Shown: positions 50,573 through 59,738, counted from the first letter of the stretch. The stretch is 64,000 bases of DNA from Halorussus limi (GCF_023238205.1 NZ_CP096659.1:930001-994000); one strand, 5' to 3'. Numbers and translations: made by a program. The notes: generated by a model not told the origin, from the letters alone.

Positions 50573-52426
50573 TTACGCGGCGGCCGTGGTCGTCTCGTTA
50601 CCGGGCGTCTCGGTCTCCGCGGCGGCGGTCGTCTCTTCGCTCGGTTCCTCTATCACGATGACCCCGAGTTCACCGAAGTCGCGGGTGTACACCCCGTGGA
50701 TGTACTGACCCGCGGGCACGCCTTCGGTGCCGACCTCGAACTCGACGGTGGTCTGTTCGCCCGCGTCGAGCGTGACGTTCTGACGCGCGACGACGGTCCC
50801 CTCGAGCCGGAACGCGACCTGCTGGGTCGCCTGCTGGTCGTTGGGGTTGCTGACCGTGGCGCTCACGGTGACGTTGTCGCCCGCCGTTGCGCTGTCGGGC
50901 GCGTCGAGTTGCGCGACCTCGAAGGACTGGACGCCAGCGGCCGTGCCCTGACCCTCTTCGGTGGTCGTGGTTTCACCGACCACTTCCTCGGTCGTGGTGG
51001 TCTCCTCGACCTCTCCTTCGGTGGTCGTCGTTTCCTCGGCTTCCTCCTCGGTGGTCGTGGTCTCCTCGACCTCTTCTTCGGTGGTCGTGGTCTCTTCGAC
51101 GACCTCCTCGGTCGTCGTAGTCTCCTCGACCTCCTCCGTGGTCGTAGTCTCGTTAACTACGTCCTCGGTCGTGGTCGTGGTCTCCTCGACGACTTCCTCG
51201 GTCGTCGTCGTTTCCTCGACCTCTTCTTCGGTGGTCGTGGTCTCTTCGGGTTGCGCCGTCGTGGTCGTCATCGGCGGCTGAGGCAGTTCGATGTCCTCGG
51301 GAGCCGTGACGACGAACGTCACGTTCTCGATGGTGACGTCGCTGATGACGTAGCGGACGGTCTGAAGGTCCTGCGAGAGGTTCTCCTCTATCATCTGCTC
51401 GGCCTTCTCGGGACTCACGGTCGTTATCGGTCCCGCCTGCTGCTGGGCCGCGGCGCTCTGCTGGAGAACCTTGGTCAGGTTGATGGTGACGCGCCGGTCG
51501 GTGATGGTGACGTTACTGATCGTCTGCGTCCGGTCGGGCGTCTCCTCGTCACCGATGACGAAGGACCATCGGTCGATGTTCATCTGCTCGATTTTGAAGA
51601 CGAACTGCTCCATTCCCTCGGGAGCCTCGGCGGTCGTCGTCTCCTCGACCTCTCCCTCGGTCGTCGTCTCGTCGACTACTTCTTCGGTGGTGGTGGTCTC
51701 CTCAGCGTCCGCCTCGGTCGTGGTTTCCTCGACGTCCGCTTCGGTGGTGGTGGTCTCCTCGACCTCTTCCTCAGTAGTGGTCGTCTCCACGACGTCCTCC
51801 TCGGTCGTCGTGGTTTCCTCGACTTCTTCCTCGGTGGTGGTGGTCTCCTCGGCTTCCGCCTCGGTGGTCGTCGTCTCTTCCTGCGCGACGGTCACGTTGG
51901 CTTGGTCGACGAGAACTTGGCCGTCGGTCGTGTACGGACCGTCGACCTCACCGGTCGAGAGAACGAAGTCGTAGACCTGGTTGTTGTTCGTGTCGAAGTG
52001 CGGCATCGCGACGAGCGTCTGGCTCTCGGTGATAGGCCGGGCGAGCGTGATAGTCACGTTCTCGTGAGTGCCCGGTTCGAGGTACACCGAGTTGCCGAGG
52101 ACGCTCGCGAGCGGAGCCTCGGCGACCGACGAGTCGTGGATGGCGATGAAGCCGCCCTCCGGGAGGGTCGCCGACTCGACGACGATCCGCTCACCGTTGG
52201 ACTGCTGCTCGTTGATCGTCACGTTCGCTCCGCCGTTGGCCGGTTCGTCGGCCTGTCTGGTCGTCTCCTCGCCGTTCTGCGCGGTGGTCGTCTCCTGAAC
52301 CCCCACGGCGTTCGCACCTGCGTCTGCTGTACTCCCCGTCACGGCGAGCGATACCGCTGTTCCGCTCGCCAAAACCAGCAACACCGCCATGAAGACGGCG
52401 CTAAGTGTCTTTTTGTCACGTGTCAT
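50573..52426 (-). CDS. Secreted surface protein with Thr/Glu repeat blocks
   Basis: 617 residues. A signal peptide (FMAVLLVLASGTAVSLA, to about residue 32) precedes a first beta domain (70-180: VVESATLPEGGFIAIHDSS, a DUF7282-like unit). A first ETTTTEEE repeat block (about 184-270) is followed by a second beta domain (272-385, FKIEQMNIDRWSFVIGDEETP). A second, larger ETTTTEEVVEE block (about 394-490) precedes a C-terminal CARDB-like domain (about 500-600, VTVSATVSNPNDQQATQQVAFRLEG). The Thr-rich, acidic repeats are likely O-glycosylated stalks. No sortase-type or membrane C-terminal anchor is seen. Function unknown, probably cell-surface. Confidence 0.85.
   Translation of the reverse strand: MTRDKKTLSAVFMAVLLVLASGTAVSLAVTGSTADAGANAVGVQETTTAQNGEETTRQADEPANGGANVTINEQQSNGERIVVESATLPEGGFIAIHDSSVAEAPLASVLGNSVYLEPGTHENVTITLARPITESQTLVAMPHFDTNNNQVYDFVLSTGEVDGPYTTDGQVLVDQANVTVAQEETTTTEAEAEETTTTEEEVEETTTTEEDVVETTTTEEEVEETTTTEADVEETTTEADAEETTTTEEVVDETTTEGEVEETTTAEAPEGMEQFVFKIEQMNIDRWSFVIGDEETPDRTQTISNVTITDRRVTINLTKVLQQSAAAQQQAGPITTVSPEKAEQMIEENLSQDLQTVRYVISDVTIENVTFVVTAPEDIELPQPPMTTTTAQPEETTTTEEEVEETTTTEEVVEETTTTTEDVVNETTTTEEVEETTTTEEVVEETTTTEEEVEETTTTEEEAEETTTTEGEVEETTTTEEVVGETTTTEEGQGTAAGVQSFEVAQLDAPDSATAGDNVTVSATVSNPNDQQATQQVAFRLEGTVVARQNVTLDAGEQTTVEFEVGTEGVPAGQYIHGVYTRDFGELGVIVIEEPSEETTAAAETETPGNETTTAAA
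50960..51255 (-). repeat. Coding repeat block encoding ETTTTEE units (C-terminal block)
   Basis: About ten near-repeats of 27-36 nt in the surface-protein gene, all in frame. Variation is mostly at third positions and in whole-codon insertions, so length probably changes by slippage. Confidence 0.75.
51630..51890 (-). repeat. Coding repeat block encoding ETTTTEE units (N-terminal block)
   Basis: Second in-frame array of the same unit as at 50960-51255, separated from it by a folded domain of about 110 residues. Confidence 0.75.
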
Positions 52427-52649
52427 GTGTAACCCCCAATCGGCAGAGTAAGCGACGGCGAGGCCGCGAATAAACGGGCGCGACCGTTCACGGCCGTAAC
52501 AGGCTGATACGCCGGTTTAGGCCCGGACTATCCGATGATTCTCCGATGCGTCTTCGAGTCGTAACCCGCTGTTTCCGCGTTAGTAACGCAGCGTACCGCG
52601 CTCGGGATTTCGAAGGCGCTTTCCCGCGCGCTCTCCGAGTCTCTCTGAG

Positions 52650-53576
52650 ATGTCGATGCGCGTTACCTTTCTCGGAACCGGCGGGGCAGTGCCAACCACA
52701 GAGCGAAACCCGAGTTCGGTGCTGGTCAACCGCGAGGGTGACCGGTTGCTGTTCGACGCGGGCGAGGGCACCCAGCGCCAGATGATGCGCTTCGGCACGG
52801 GGTTCACCATCTCCGAAATCTTCGTCACGCACCTCCACGGCGACCACGTGCTGGGACTCCCCGGACTGGTTCAGACCCTCGACTTCAACGACCGCGAGGA
52901 GGCTCTGACCGTCTACACGCCCGCCGGAACCGAGGAGGAAATCGACGCGCTGATTCACGCCGCCGACAACCGCCCGTCGTTTCCGGTCCACGTCTACGGC
53001 GTCGGACCCGACGAGGCCGCGGTCCGGCGCGACGACTACGAGGTCCGGACAGTCCGGACCGACCACGACACCAACTCGCTGGGTTACGTACTCGTCGAGG
53101 ACGACCGCAAGGGCCGGTTCGACCGCGAGAAGGCCGAGGAACTGGGCGTCCCGGTCGGCCCGAAGTTCTCGCGACTCCACGAGGGCGAATCGGTCGAACT
53201 CGACGACGGCACGGTCGTCGACCCCGAACAGGTCGTCGGCGACCCCCGACCCGGCCGCCGGTTCGTCTACACCGGCGACACCCGGCCGAGCGCCGAGGTC
53301 GCGGAAGTCGCCGACGAGGCCGACCTGCTCGTCCACGACGCCACCTTCGCCGAGGACCGGGCCGACCGCGCGAGCGACACCGGCCACTCGACCGCTCGAC
53401 AGGCCGGAGAAATCGCCAGCAGGGCCGACGTTCGGCGTCTCGCACTGACCCACATCTCCTCGCGGTACGCGGGCGATATCTCCGACCATCTCGCAGAGGC
53501 CCGGGAGGTCTTCGACGGCGAGGCGTTCGTCCCCGACGACGGCGAGACGCTCGACGTTCCGTACCCCGACGAGTAA
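52650..53576 (+). CDS. rnz: Ribonuclease Z (tRNA 3' endonuclease)
   Basis: 308 residues (MSMRVTFLGTGGAVPTTERN). The metallo-beta-lactamase motif is THLHGDHVLGLPGL; the rest of the tRNase Z set follows: YTGDTRPS, LVHDATF, GHSTARQAGEIA and LTHISSRY. The exosite-like arm lies around residues 150-190. It cuts tRNA precursors after the discriminator base in the cytoplasm. A second in-frame ATG lies 6 nt inside. Confidence 0.95.
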   Translation: MSMRVTFLGTGGAVPTTERNPSSVLVNREGDRLLFDAGEGTQRQMMRFGTGFTISEIFVTHLHGDHVLGLPGLVQTLDFNDREEALTVYTPAGTEEEIDALIHAADNRPSFPVHVYGVGPDEAAVRRDDYEVRTVRTDHDTNSLGYVLVEDDRKGRFDREKAEELGVPVGPKFSRLHEGESVELDDGTVVDPEQVVGDPRPGRRFVYTGDTRPSAEVAEVADEADLLVHDATFAEDRADRASDTGHSTARQAGEIASRADVRRLALTHISSRYAGDISDHLAEAREVFDGEAFVPDDGETLDVPYPDE

Positions 53577-53700
53577 TCCGCACTCCCCGGTGCGCGGGTT
53601 CATTTCGAGGATAGTCGCAAAAACCATTACTGTGACATCGTTTGACTAATTATCAGGAAATAGCTGGTTTTATTCTGAGGTTCTCCGATTGGCCGAACGC

Positions 53701-55788
53701 ATGCGCAAATCCGCAACGTTGTTCCTGATTCTCTCTCTCGTCGTCGCGGGTGCGGTGCCGCCCGCCGCGGCGAGCGCCTCCGATTCGCACAGCACGACCG
53801 GGACCGCTGCGCCCGCACCGACCGCGGCGCAGACCCCGACGAACAACACGTCCGACGGCGCGACGACGCTGACCATCCTGTCGTACAACGACGTGCAGAC
53901 CGCGGCCGCCCAGAACGGGACTCTGCCGCGGATGGTCACGCTCATCAACCAGCGCCGCGCCGCTCACGACAACCCGACCGTCGTGGTCGGCGGCGGTGAC
54001 GAAGTGAGTCCTCACTCGCTCTCGCCGCTCACGCAGTGGCGAACCCCGGTCGAGGTCCTGAACGTCCTCGACCCGGCCGCCGAGGTCATCGGGAACCACG
54101 ACCTCGACTACGGCTTCGACGCCGTGGCGAACTTCAGCGAGAACTCGGAGTTCCCGTGGCTGATGGCCAACGTCGTGGACGAGGAGACCGGCGAACCGAT
54201 TCCCGGCACGAAGCCCTACACCGTCGTCGAGCGACGAGGCGTGAAGGTCGGCATCGTCGGCGTGGCCGACCGGAAGATCAAGTCCAAGACCTCGGTGGAC
54301 TTCGACGAGCAGGGCTACGAACTGAAGAACTACTCCGACACCGCGAGCGAGTACGCCACGATGCTCAAACAGGAGAAGAACGTCGACGTGGTCGTCGTCT
54401 CGGCCCACCTCGGCGTTCCCGTGGCGAAGACCCTCGCCAACACCACCGAGAACGTCGACGCCATCGTGGTCGGCGACGACGAAATCGAGTACCCGCCCGC
54501 CGAAACCGGCGGCGCGGTCATCATGGAGGCCGAGGCCCGCGCGGAACACGTCGCGGAACTCAACCTCACCGTCGAGAACGGCAACGTGACGGGGTGGAAC
54601 GGTCGCCTCCTCGACGTTACCGAGAACGTCTCGAAGAACGAGACCGTCTCGAACATCGTCACCGACGCCCGCAAGGCGGAACTCTCGAAGGTCGCCGGGC
54701 GGACGACGGTCGAACTCGACGCTCGGTTCGCCTCGAACTACCACGACGAGACCGCGCTCGGGAACATGATAGGCGACTCGTTCCGGGCACAGACCGGCGC
54801 AGAGGTCGCCATCACCAACGCGGGCGGCATCCGCTCGAACGGCGTCTACGGACCCGGCAACCTGACCGTCGGTGACGCGTACAACATGCTGCCGTTCAGC
54901 AACACGCTGGTCACCGTCGAACTCACCGGCGCGCAACTGGAGCAGTTGCTCGCCAGTCAGGTCGTCACGCTCGAAAGCGAGGAGGGCCAGCAGTACGGCG
55001 CGGAGTCCAAGTTGCAGGTCAGCGGCGTGACCTACGAGTGGGTCGGCCACAACGGCACGGACCGGATTCGGGACGCGTGGGTCGGCGGTGAACCGGTGAG
55101 CGACGACGAGACGTACAACGTCACGGTCAACTCCTACATGGCCGGGTGGGACGACTCGGTGCTCCAGAACGCCACCGTCGTCAGCGAGTCTCACATGCTG
55201 TACGGGACGGCCCTCGTGAAGTACGTCCGGTCGAACAGCCCCGTCTCGCCGACCGACGAGAACCGCATCCGGCGCGTCGACGCCGAGGTCGAGACGAAGT
55301 CCGTGACCGCGAGCGAGAGGACCGCGACGGTCGAACTCGCCGCGCCGAACGGCACCCAGAACCTCAGCGAGTTCTACGCGACGACCGGCGACGCGAGCGA
55401 CCGCCTCGCGGCAGAATCGGTCTCGCTGTCGAACGGCACGGTGACGGTCGCGTTCGACATCGCCGAACTCCGCGAACTGTCGAGCGGCGACGCCGTCCAG
55501 ATTTACGGCGGGTACAACACCTCGGCCTACCAGCGCGTCTACTTCAACAACTCCGTGCTGAACGCCGAGGTGTCGGCCGACGAGTTCGGCGCGGAGACGA
55601 CCACGGCGACCACCACGGAGCCTGCTACCACGGTCGACACCACCACGGCGACGACCCGGGAGGCTCCGGTCGAGGACGGGACCGAGACGACGACCGGCGA
55701 GACCCACACCGACATTCCCGGCTTCACCCCGGTGACCGGCGTCGTCGCGCTGCTCGCGGCCGTGTTCGTGGTGCTGCGTCGAGTCTGA
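53701..55788 (+). CDS. Surface 5'-nucleotidase/metallophosphatase-like protein with PGF-type C-terminus
   Basis: 695 residues from the ATG at 53701. A signal peptide (3-25) and Thr/Ala linker are followed by a metallophosphatase domain (56-300). Two-metal landmarks are partly altered: YNDVQ (Asp64; usual DxH has Gln66), GGGD (Asp100), GNHDLDYG (Asn132, His133) and SAHLG remain, but the usual GHxH/GHSQ is GDDE. The C-terminal 5'-nucleotidase domain is well kept (ETALGNMIGDSF, NAGGIRSNGVYGPG, MLPFSNTLVTVELTG). A Thr-rich linker, the PGF tripeptide in DIPGFTPVTG, a hydrophobic helix and RRV end the protein. This matches archaeosortase-processed (PGF-CTERM) surface proteins. It probably hydrolyses nucleotides outside the cell if active. 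Confidence 0.85.
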   Translation: MRKSATLFLILSLVVAGAVPPAAASASDSHSTTGTAAPAPTAAQTPTNNTSDGATTLTILSYNDVQTAAAQNGTLPRMVTLINQRRAAHDNPTVVVGGGDEVSPHSLSPLTQWRTPVEVLNVLDPAAEVIGNHDLDYGFDAVANFSENSEFPWLMANVVDEETGEPIPGTKPYTVVERRGVKVGIVGVADRKIKSKTSVDFDEQGYELKNYSDTASEYATMLKQEKNVDVVVVSAHLGVPVAKTLANTTENVDAIVVGDDEIEYPPAETGGAVIMEAEARAEHVAELNLTVENGNVTGWNGRLLDVTENVSKNETVSNIVTDARKAELSKVAGRTTVELDARFASNYHDETALGNMIGDSFRAQTGAEVAITNAGGIRSNGVYGPGNLTVGDAYNMLPFSNTLVTVELTGAQLEQLLASQVVTLESEEGQQYGAESKLQVSGVTYEWVGHNGTDRIRDAWVGGEPVSDDETYNVTVNSYMAGWDDSVLQNATVVSESHMLYGTALVKYVRSNSPVSPTDENRIRRVDAEVETKSVTASERTATVELAAPNGTQNLSEFYATTGDASDRLAAESVSLSNGTVTVAFDIAELRELSSGDAVQIYGGYNTSAYQRVYFNNSVLNAEVSADEFGAETTTATTTEPATTVDTTTATTREAPVEDGTETTTGETHTDIPGFTPVTGVVALLAAVFVVLRRV

Positions 55789-55798
55789 CCGACGCCCG

Positions 55799-55809
55799 TT
55801 TTCTTTTTC
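55799..55809 (+). terminator. T-rich terminator after the 5'-nucleotidase gene
   Basis: A ttttcttttt tract about 10 nt after the stop codon; archaeal termination is driven by such T-runs. Confidence 0.55.
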
Positions 55810-55884
55810 TCGCGCTACGTCGATGGTCGTCTCGGACGGTTCCCCGGCGTCGCCTCGTGCCGGAAATCGAGACCCCCGCGTCGG

Positions 55885-55892
55885 ATTTATAT
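55885..55892 (+). promoter_or_regulatory. TATA box of the DUF460 gene
   Basis: ATTTATAT centred about 27 nt before the GTG at 55916; supports that start and a leaderless mRNA. Confidence 0.6.
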
Positions 55893-55915
55893 CCGCCGAC
55901 ACCCTACTCCGGAGC

Positions 55916-57922
55916 GTGAACGCCCGCACGAGTGCCCTCGACACGCTCGTCTTCGGCGTGGACGTCCAGAGCGGGGACGTCCGCGGCGACGCACCCTCCT
56001 ACGCGCTCGTCGCGTTCGATGGCGAGAACATCGACCGCGACGTGGTATCTCACCGAAAGCTACGGCGACTCGTCGAGCGCGAAGAACCCACCCTCGTCGC
56101 GACCGACAACATGTACGAGTTGGCGTCCGACAAGGACGCGCTCGTCCACTTCCTGCGCGACCTCCCGGACGGGACTCGTCTCGTCCAGGTCACGGGTGCC
56201 GAGCGCCCCGAACCACTCTCGCGGGTCGCCTCGCGCCACGGGGTCCCCTACGGCAAGAAGCCGATGAAGGAGGCCGAGGCCGCCGCGCGACTCGCGGCCG
56301 GGAACGTCGGCTACGAGGTCGCTGCCTTCACCAACACCACCGAGATAAAGGTCTCGCGGGGGCGCTCGACCGGCAAGGGCGGATGGAGCGAGGACCGATA
56401 CACCCGCCGGATTCACGGCGCGGTCCGGAAGCGAAGTCGAGAAATCGAGAGCGAACTGGACTCGGCGGGCCTCGACTACGAGCGCGACGCGACCGAGAAG
56501 TACGGCGGGTTCTCGAACGCCGTCTTCGAGGTCGAGGGCCGCCCCGAGGACATCCCGGTGTCGAACGAGCGCTCGGGCGACGTGCGCGTCGAGGTCGAAC
56601 GCCAGCGCCGAGACGGCATCGAGTTCGAACCGCTCGCCAAGCGCCGCGACCACGTGCTGGTCGGCATCGACCCCGGAACCACCACTGCGGTCGCGGTGGC
56701 GGACTTGGACGGGAACCTCCTCGACGTGCTCAGCACGCGGACCGCCGACACCGCCGAAGTCATCGAGTGGATAATCGAGCGGGGCCGGCCGGTCGTGGTC
56801 GCCGCCGACGTGGAACCGATGCCCGAGACCGTCGAGAAGATTCGCCGAAGCTTCGACGCCGCCGGGTGGATTCCCCAGTCGGACCTGCCGGTCGACGAGA
56901 AGCAACACCGGACCCGCGACGACGACTACGACAACGACCACGAACGCGACGCGATGGCGGCCGCGCTCTTCGCGTTCGACGACCACGAGGACCAGTTCCA
57001 GCGCATCGCCGAGAAGGTGCCCCCGCGGATGGACCGCGGGGAAGTCACCGCGCGCGTGGTGGCGGGCGAAGACTCGGTGGAGACGGCGCTGGCCGCGCTC
57101 TCGGACGACGAGGAGACCGAGGAGGAGGAGACCGAACACACGCCCCGGGAACTCACCGCCGAGGAGAAGCGAATCAAGCAGTTGGAGGCCCAAGTCGAGC
57201 GCCTCGAAGACCACGTCGAGGACCTGAACGACACCATCGAGAGCAAGGAGGGCCGCATCGGGCAACTGGAGGGCGACCTCGAAGCCGCCAGAAGCGAGGA
57301 GCGCAAGGACGTTCGCGAGCGCCGGGAGGTCTCCCGACTCGAACGCGAGAACGACCGACTGGAGCGCGAACTCGACCAGAAGGACGAGCGCATCGAGGAA
57401 CTGGAGGGCAAACTCGCGCGCCTCAAGGAACTCTGGAAACTCGACCACTCGAACTTCAGCGACGTCTCCGAGAAGAAGGCCGGACTCACGCCGGTCAAGC
57501 CCGTCGAGAAGTTCACCAAGGTCGCGATAGAGTCGGCCCATGAGAGCTTCGGACTGGCGACCGACGACATCGTGTACCTCCGGGACGCCTCGGGGGCGGG
57601 GCGCTCGACCGCCGAGCGACTCGCCGAGGTCGACCCGAAGGTCGTGCTAATCGGGGAAGGCGGACTCTCCGACGCGGCCGACCGCGTCCTCTTCGAGAAC
57701 GAGATTCCGGTCGGTCCCGCCGACGACGTGACGATTCAGGAGGTCGACGAACTGGCCGTGACCCGCGAGCGGGAGGTCGAGGCGGTCATCGAGGACTGGG
57801 AGGAGGACGCCGAGAGCCGCCGAAAGGAGCAGAAGGCCGAGCAGTTGGACCGACTCATCAGCGAACACCGTGCCGACCGAAAGTACGACGCGGGGTCGGA
57901 GGCCAGCGGGCAGAGTCCGTGA
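55916..57922 (+). CDS. DUF460 (COG2433-type) protein with RNase H-like fold and coiled coil
   Basis: 668 residues from the GTG at 55916. The N-terminal part (about 8-120) starts with FGVDVQSGDVRG. A second domain (about 245-360) has VLVGIDPGTTTAVAVADLDG, an RNase H/actin-like metal site, followed by HERDAMAAALFAF. A long charged coiled coil spans about 430-535. The C-terminal domain contains KVVLIGEGGLSDAADRVLFEN. Proteins of this family are conserved across archaea and combine a RuvC-like nuclease fold with a coiled coil; their role is not established. It is a good candidate nucleic-acid processing factor, given Asp residues at nuclease positions. Confidence 0.85.
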   Translation: MNARTSALDTLVFGVDVQSGDVRGDAPSYALVAFDGENIDRDVVSHRKLRRLVEREEPTLVATDNMYELASDKDALVHFLRDLPDGTRLVQVTGAERPEPLSRVASRHGVPYGKKPMKEAEAAARLAAGNVGYEVAAFTNTTEIKVSRGRSTGKGGWSEDRYTRRIHGAVRKRSREIESELDSAGLDYERDATEKYGGFSNAVFEVEGRPEDIPVSNERSGDVRVEVERQRRDGIEFEPLAKRRDHVLVGIDPGTTTAVAVADLDGNLLDVLSTRTADTAEVIEWIIERGRPVVVAADVEPMPETVEKIRRSFDAAGWIPQSDLPVDEKQHRTRDDDYDNDHERDAMAAALFAFDDHEDQFQRIAEKVPPRMDRGEVTARVVAGEDSVETALAALSDDEETEEEETEHTPRELTAEEKRIKQLEAQVERLEDHVEDLNDTIESKEGRIGQLEGDLEAARSEERKDVRERREVSRLERENDRLERELDQKDERIEELEGKLARLKELWKLDHSNFSDVSEKKAGLTPVKPVEKFTKVAIESAHESFGLATDDIVYLRDASGAGRSTAERLAEVDPKVVLIGEGGLSDAADRVLFENEIPVGPADDVTIQEVDELAVTREREVEAVIEDWEEDAESRRKEQKAEQLDRLISEHRADRKYDAGSEASGQSP

Positions 57923-57940
57923 CGTAAATTTCGTCTTTTA
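57921..57940 (+). terminator. Hairpin plus T-run after the DUF460 gene
   Basis: GACG-taaattt-CGTC immediately followed by TTTTATT, starting inside the stop codon. A second, larger stem (CGAGAAC/GTTCTCG, 57958-57980) follows. Confidence 0.5.
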
Positions 57941-58034
57941 TTCGAGAAGAAATACCGCGAGAACCGCCGACGCGTTCTCGAATCGTTGGCACAGTCCCGG
58001 AACGCTAAAGCCGCGCGCGAGACACAGGTCGCGT

Positions 58035-59015
58035 ATGGACGCCTACGAGTTGATTTCGCGGAACACCGAGGAGGTCGTGACCGAGGAGGAGGTCGAAGCG
58101 CTCGCCGAGGACCCCGAAGGCAAGCGCGTCTACGTCGGCTACGAGCCGTCGGGTGTCCTCCACATCGGGCACATGCTCACGGCGAACAAACTCATCGACC
58201 TCCAAGAGGCGGGGATGGAGGTCGTCATCCTGCTGGCGGACGTACACGCCTACCTCAACGGGAAGGGCACCTTCGAGGAGATAGAGGAGACCGCCGAGAA
58301 GATGCGCAAGCAGTTCCTCGCATACGGACTCGACGAAGACAAGACGGAGTTCGTCTACGGGTCGGAGTACCAACTGGACGACGACTACGCGCTGGACCTC
58401 CACAAACTGGAACTCGACACGACCCTCAACCGGGCCCAGCGCGCGATGGCCGAGATTCAGGGCGGCGAGACCGCGAAGGTCAGCCACGTGGTCTACCCCC
58501 TGATGCAGGCGCTGGACATAGAGTACCTCGATTTGGACCTCGCGGTGGGCGGACTCGACCAGCGCAAGGTCCACATGCTGATGCGCGAGGAGTTGCCCGA
58601 AATCGGCTACGAGGCGCGGCCGTGTCTGCACACGCCCATCCTCGCCGACCTCGGCACGGGCGAGGGCAAGATGTCGAGCAGTTCGGGCGTCACCATCTCG
58701 ATGGAGGACTCGACCGAGGACATCGAGGAGAAGGTCAACTCGGCGTTCTGCCCGCCGACCCGCGACCCCGAGGACGACCTCGAGAACCCGGTCCTCGAAA
58801 TCTTCCAGTACCACGTCTTCCCGCGGTTCGAGACCGTCGTGGTCGAGCGACCCGACGAGTACGGCGGGAATCTGGAGTACGACGACTACGAGGCGCTGGC
58901 CGAGGACCTCGAGAGCGGCGAACTCCATCCGGCGGACGCGAAGGGCGCGCTGGCGAACTACCTCGACGAGTTGGTCGCGCCGGGCCGCGAGAAGTTGCGA
59001 GAGATAGAGCAGTAA
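58035..59015 (+). CDS. tyrS: Tyrosyl-tRNA synthetase
   Basis: 326 residues from the ATG at 58035 (MDAYELISRNTEEVV); a CTAAAG element 27 nt upstream supports a leaderless start. The class-I HIGH motif is HIGHM (about residue 43), and the KMSKS-type motif is KMSSSSG (about 213). Tyr-pocket residues YVGYEPSG and the YPLMQALDI segment are as in archaeal TyrRS, which is short and lacks the bacterial S4 domain. It charges tRNA-Tyr. Confidence 0.96.
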   Translation: MDAYELISRNTEEVVTEEEVEALAEDPEGKRVYVGYEPSGVLHIGHMLTANKLIDLQEAGMEVVILLADVHAYLNGKGTFEEIEETAEKMRKQFLAYGLDEDKTEFVYGSEYQLDDDYALDLHKLELDTTLNRAQRAMAEIQGGETAKVSHVVYPLMQALDIEYLDLDLAVGGLDQRKVHMLMREELPEIGYEARPCLHTPILADLGTGEGKMSSSSGVTISMEDSTEDIEEKVNSAFCPPTRDPEDDLENPVLEIFQYHVFPRFETVVVERPDEYGGNLEYDDYEALAEDLESGELHPADAKGALANYLDELVAPGREKLREIEQ

Positions 59016-59115
59016 TCGCCTCGTTCTCTCTCCAATCGAGCGGACGCGTCGAACGATATTCTTCGTTCGTCAGTCGGCCAGAGTCGGTCGGACAGAAGTC
59101 GTACCGCGAACGGTT

Positions 59116-59328
59116 CTACTGGAAGCCACCGCCACCGCCGCCCATCATCCCGCCGAGACCGAAACTCGACATGAGGCCCGAGACGAGGCCCCACGCCGTG
59201 AGGACGAATCCGAGGACGACGAGTCCGATTCCGGCCGCGATGATGAGGTTCTGGAGTGCGATGACTGCGATTCCGCCGAGCAGGAGCAACACCCCGACGA
59301 TGCCTTTCGCGCCGAGTTTGTCGAACAT
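59116..59328 (-). CDS. Small membrane protein with Gly-rich tail
   Basis: 70 residues from the ATG at 59328 (MFDKLGAKGIVGVLLLLGG). Two membrane helices are joined by a short turn, followed by a flexible Met/Gly-rich end (SFGLGGMMGGGGGGFQ). An AGTTTAAG box 28 nt upstream supports the start. Function unknown; it diverges from the eIF1A gene. Confidence 0.75.
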   Translation of the reverse strand: MFDKLGAKGIVGVLLLLGGIAVIALQNLIIAAGIGLVVLGFVLTAWGLVSGLMSSFGLGGMMGGGGGGFQ

Positions 59329-59352
59329 ACGTCGGGGTGGGTTCGGGCGTAA

Positions 59353-59360
59353 CTTAAACT
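59353..59360 (-). promoter_or_regulatory. TATA box of the small membrane protein gene
   Basis: AGTTTAAG on the minus strand, 28 nt before the ATG at 59328. Confidence 0.55.
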
Positions 59361-59396
59361 CCCTTGCTCCGGCGGCGGGACGACGAACGACGGCGG

Positions 59397-59403
59397 ATTT
59401 AAA
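59397..59403 (+). promoter_or_regulatory. TATA box of the eIF1A gene
   Basis: ATTTAAA centred 28 nt before the ATG at 59428; leaderless spacing. Confidence 0.6.
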
Positions 59404-59427
59404 CCTCCCCGTCTCCAAACCGGAAAT

Positions 59428-59718
59428 ATGAGTGACAACGACGGCGGACGGCGGAAGAACCTCCGCATGCCCGACGACGACGAGGTTTTCGCCACTGTCA
59501 CGAATATGCTCGGGGCGAACCGCGTAAAAGTACGATGTGCCGACGGAACTGAGCGCACCGCTCGGATTCCGGGCAAGATGCAAAAGCGCATTTGGATTCG
59601 AGAGGACGACGTGGTGCTGGTCGAACCGTGGGACTGGCAGGACGAGAAGGCCGACATCAAGTGGCGCTACGACAAGCAGGAAGCCGACCAACTCCGCGAA
59701 GAAGGCCACATCCAGTAG
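59428..59718 (+). CDS. eif1A: Translation initiation factor aIF-1A
   Basis: 96 residues, the usual size. An S1/OB-fold domain runs from about 15 to 85 with [37 protein letters not shown] and [15 protein letters not shown], the archaeal/eukaryotic IF1A signatures. It binds the A-site of the small ribosomal subunit during initiation. Two stem-loops (59739-59760 and 59775-59795) lie just after it and could end the transcript. Confidence 0.97.
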   Translation: MSDNDGGRRKNLRMPDDDEVFATVTNMLGANRVKVRCADGTERTARIPGKMQKRIWIREDDVVLVEPWDWQDEKADIKWRYDKQEADQLREEGHIQ

Positions 59719-59738
59719 AGACGCGGGCCGTCCTCCGG

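Noticed and set aside
50960-51890. CRISPR-like regular repeats
   Set aside because: The repeats are in frame, encode Thr/Glu units, vary at third positions and have no unique spacers of constant length.
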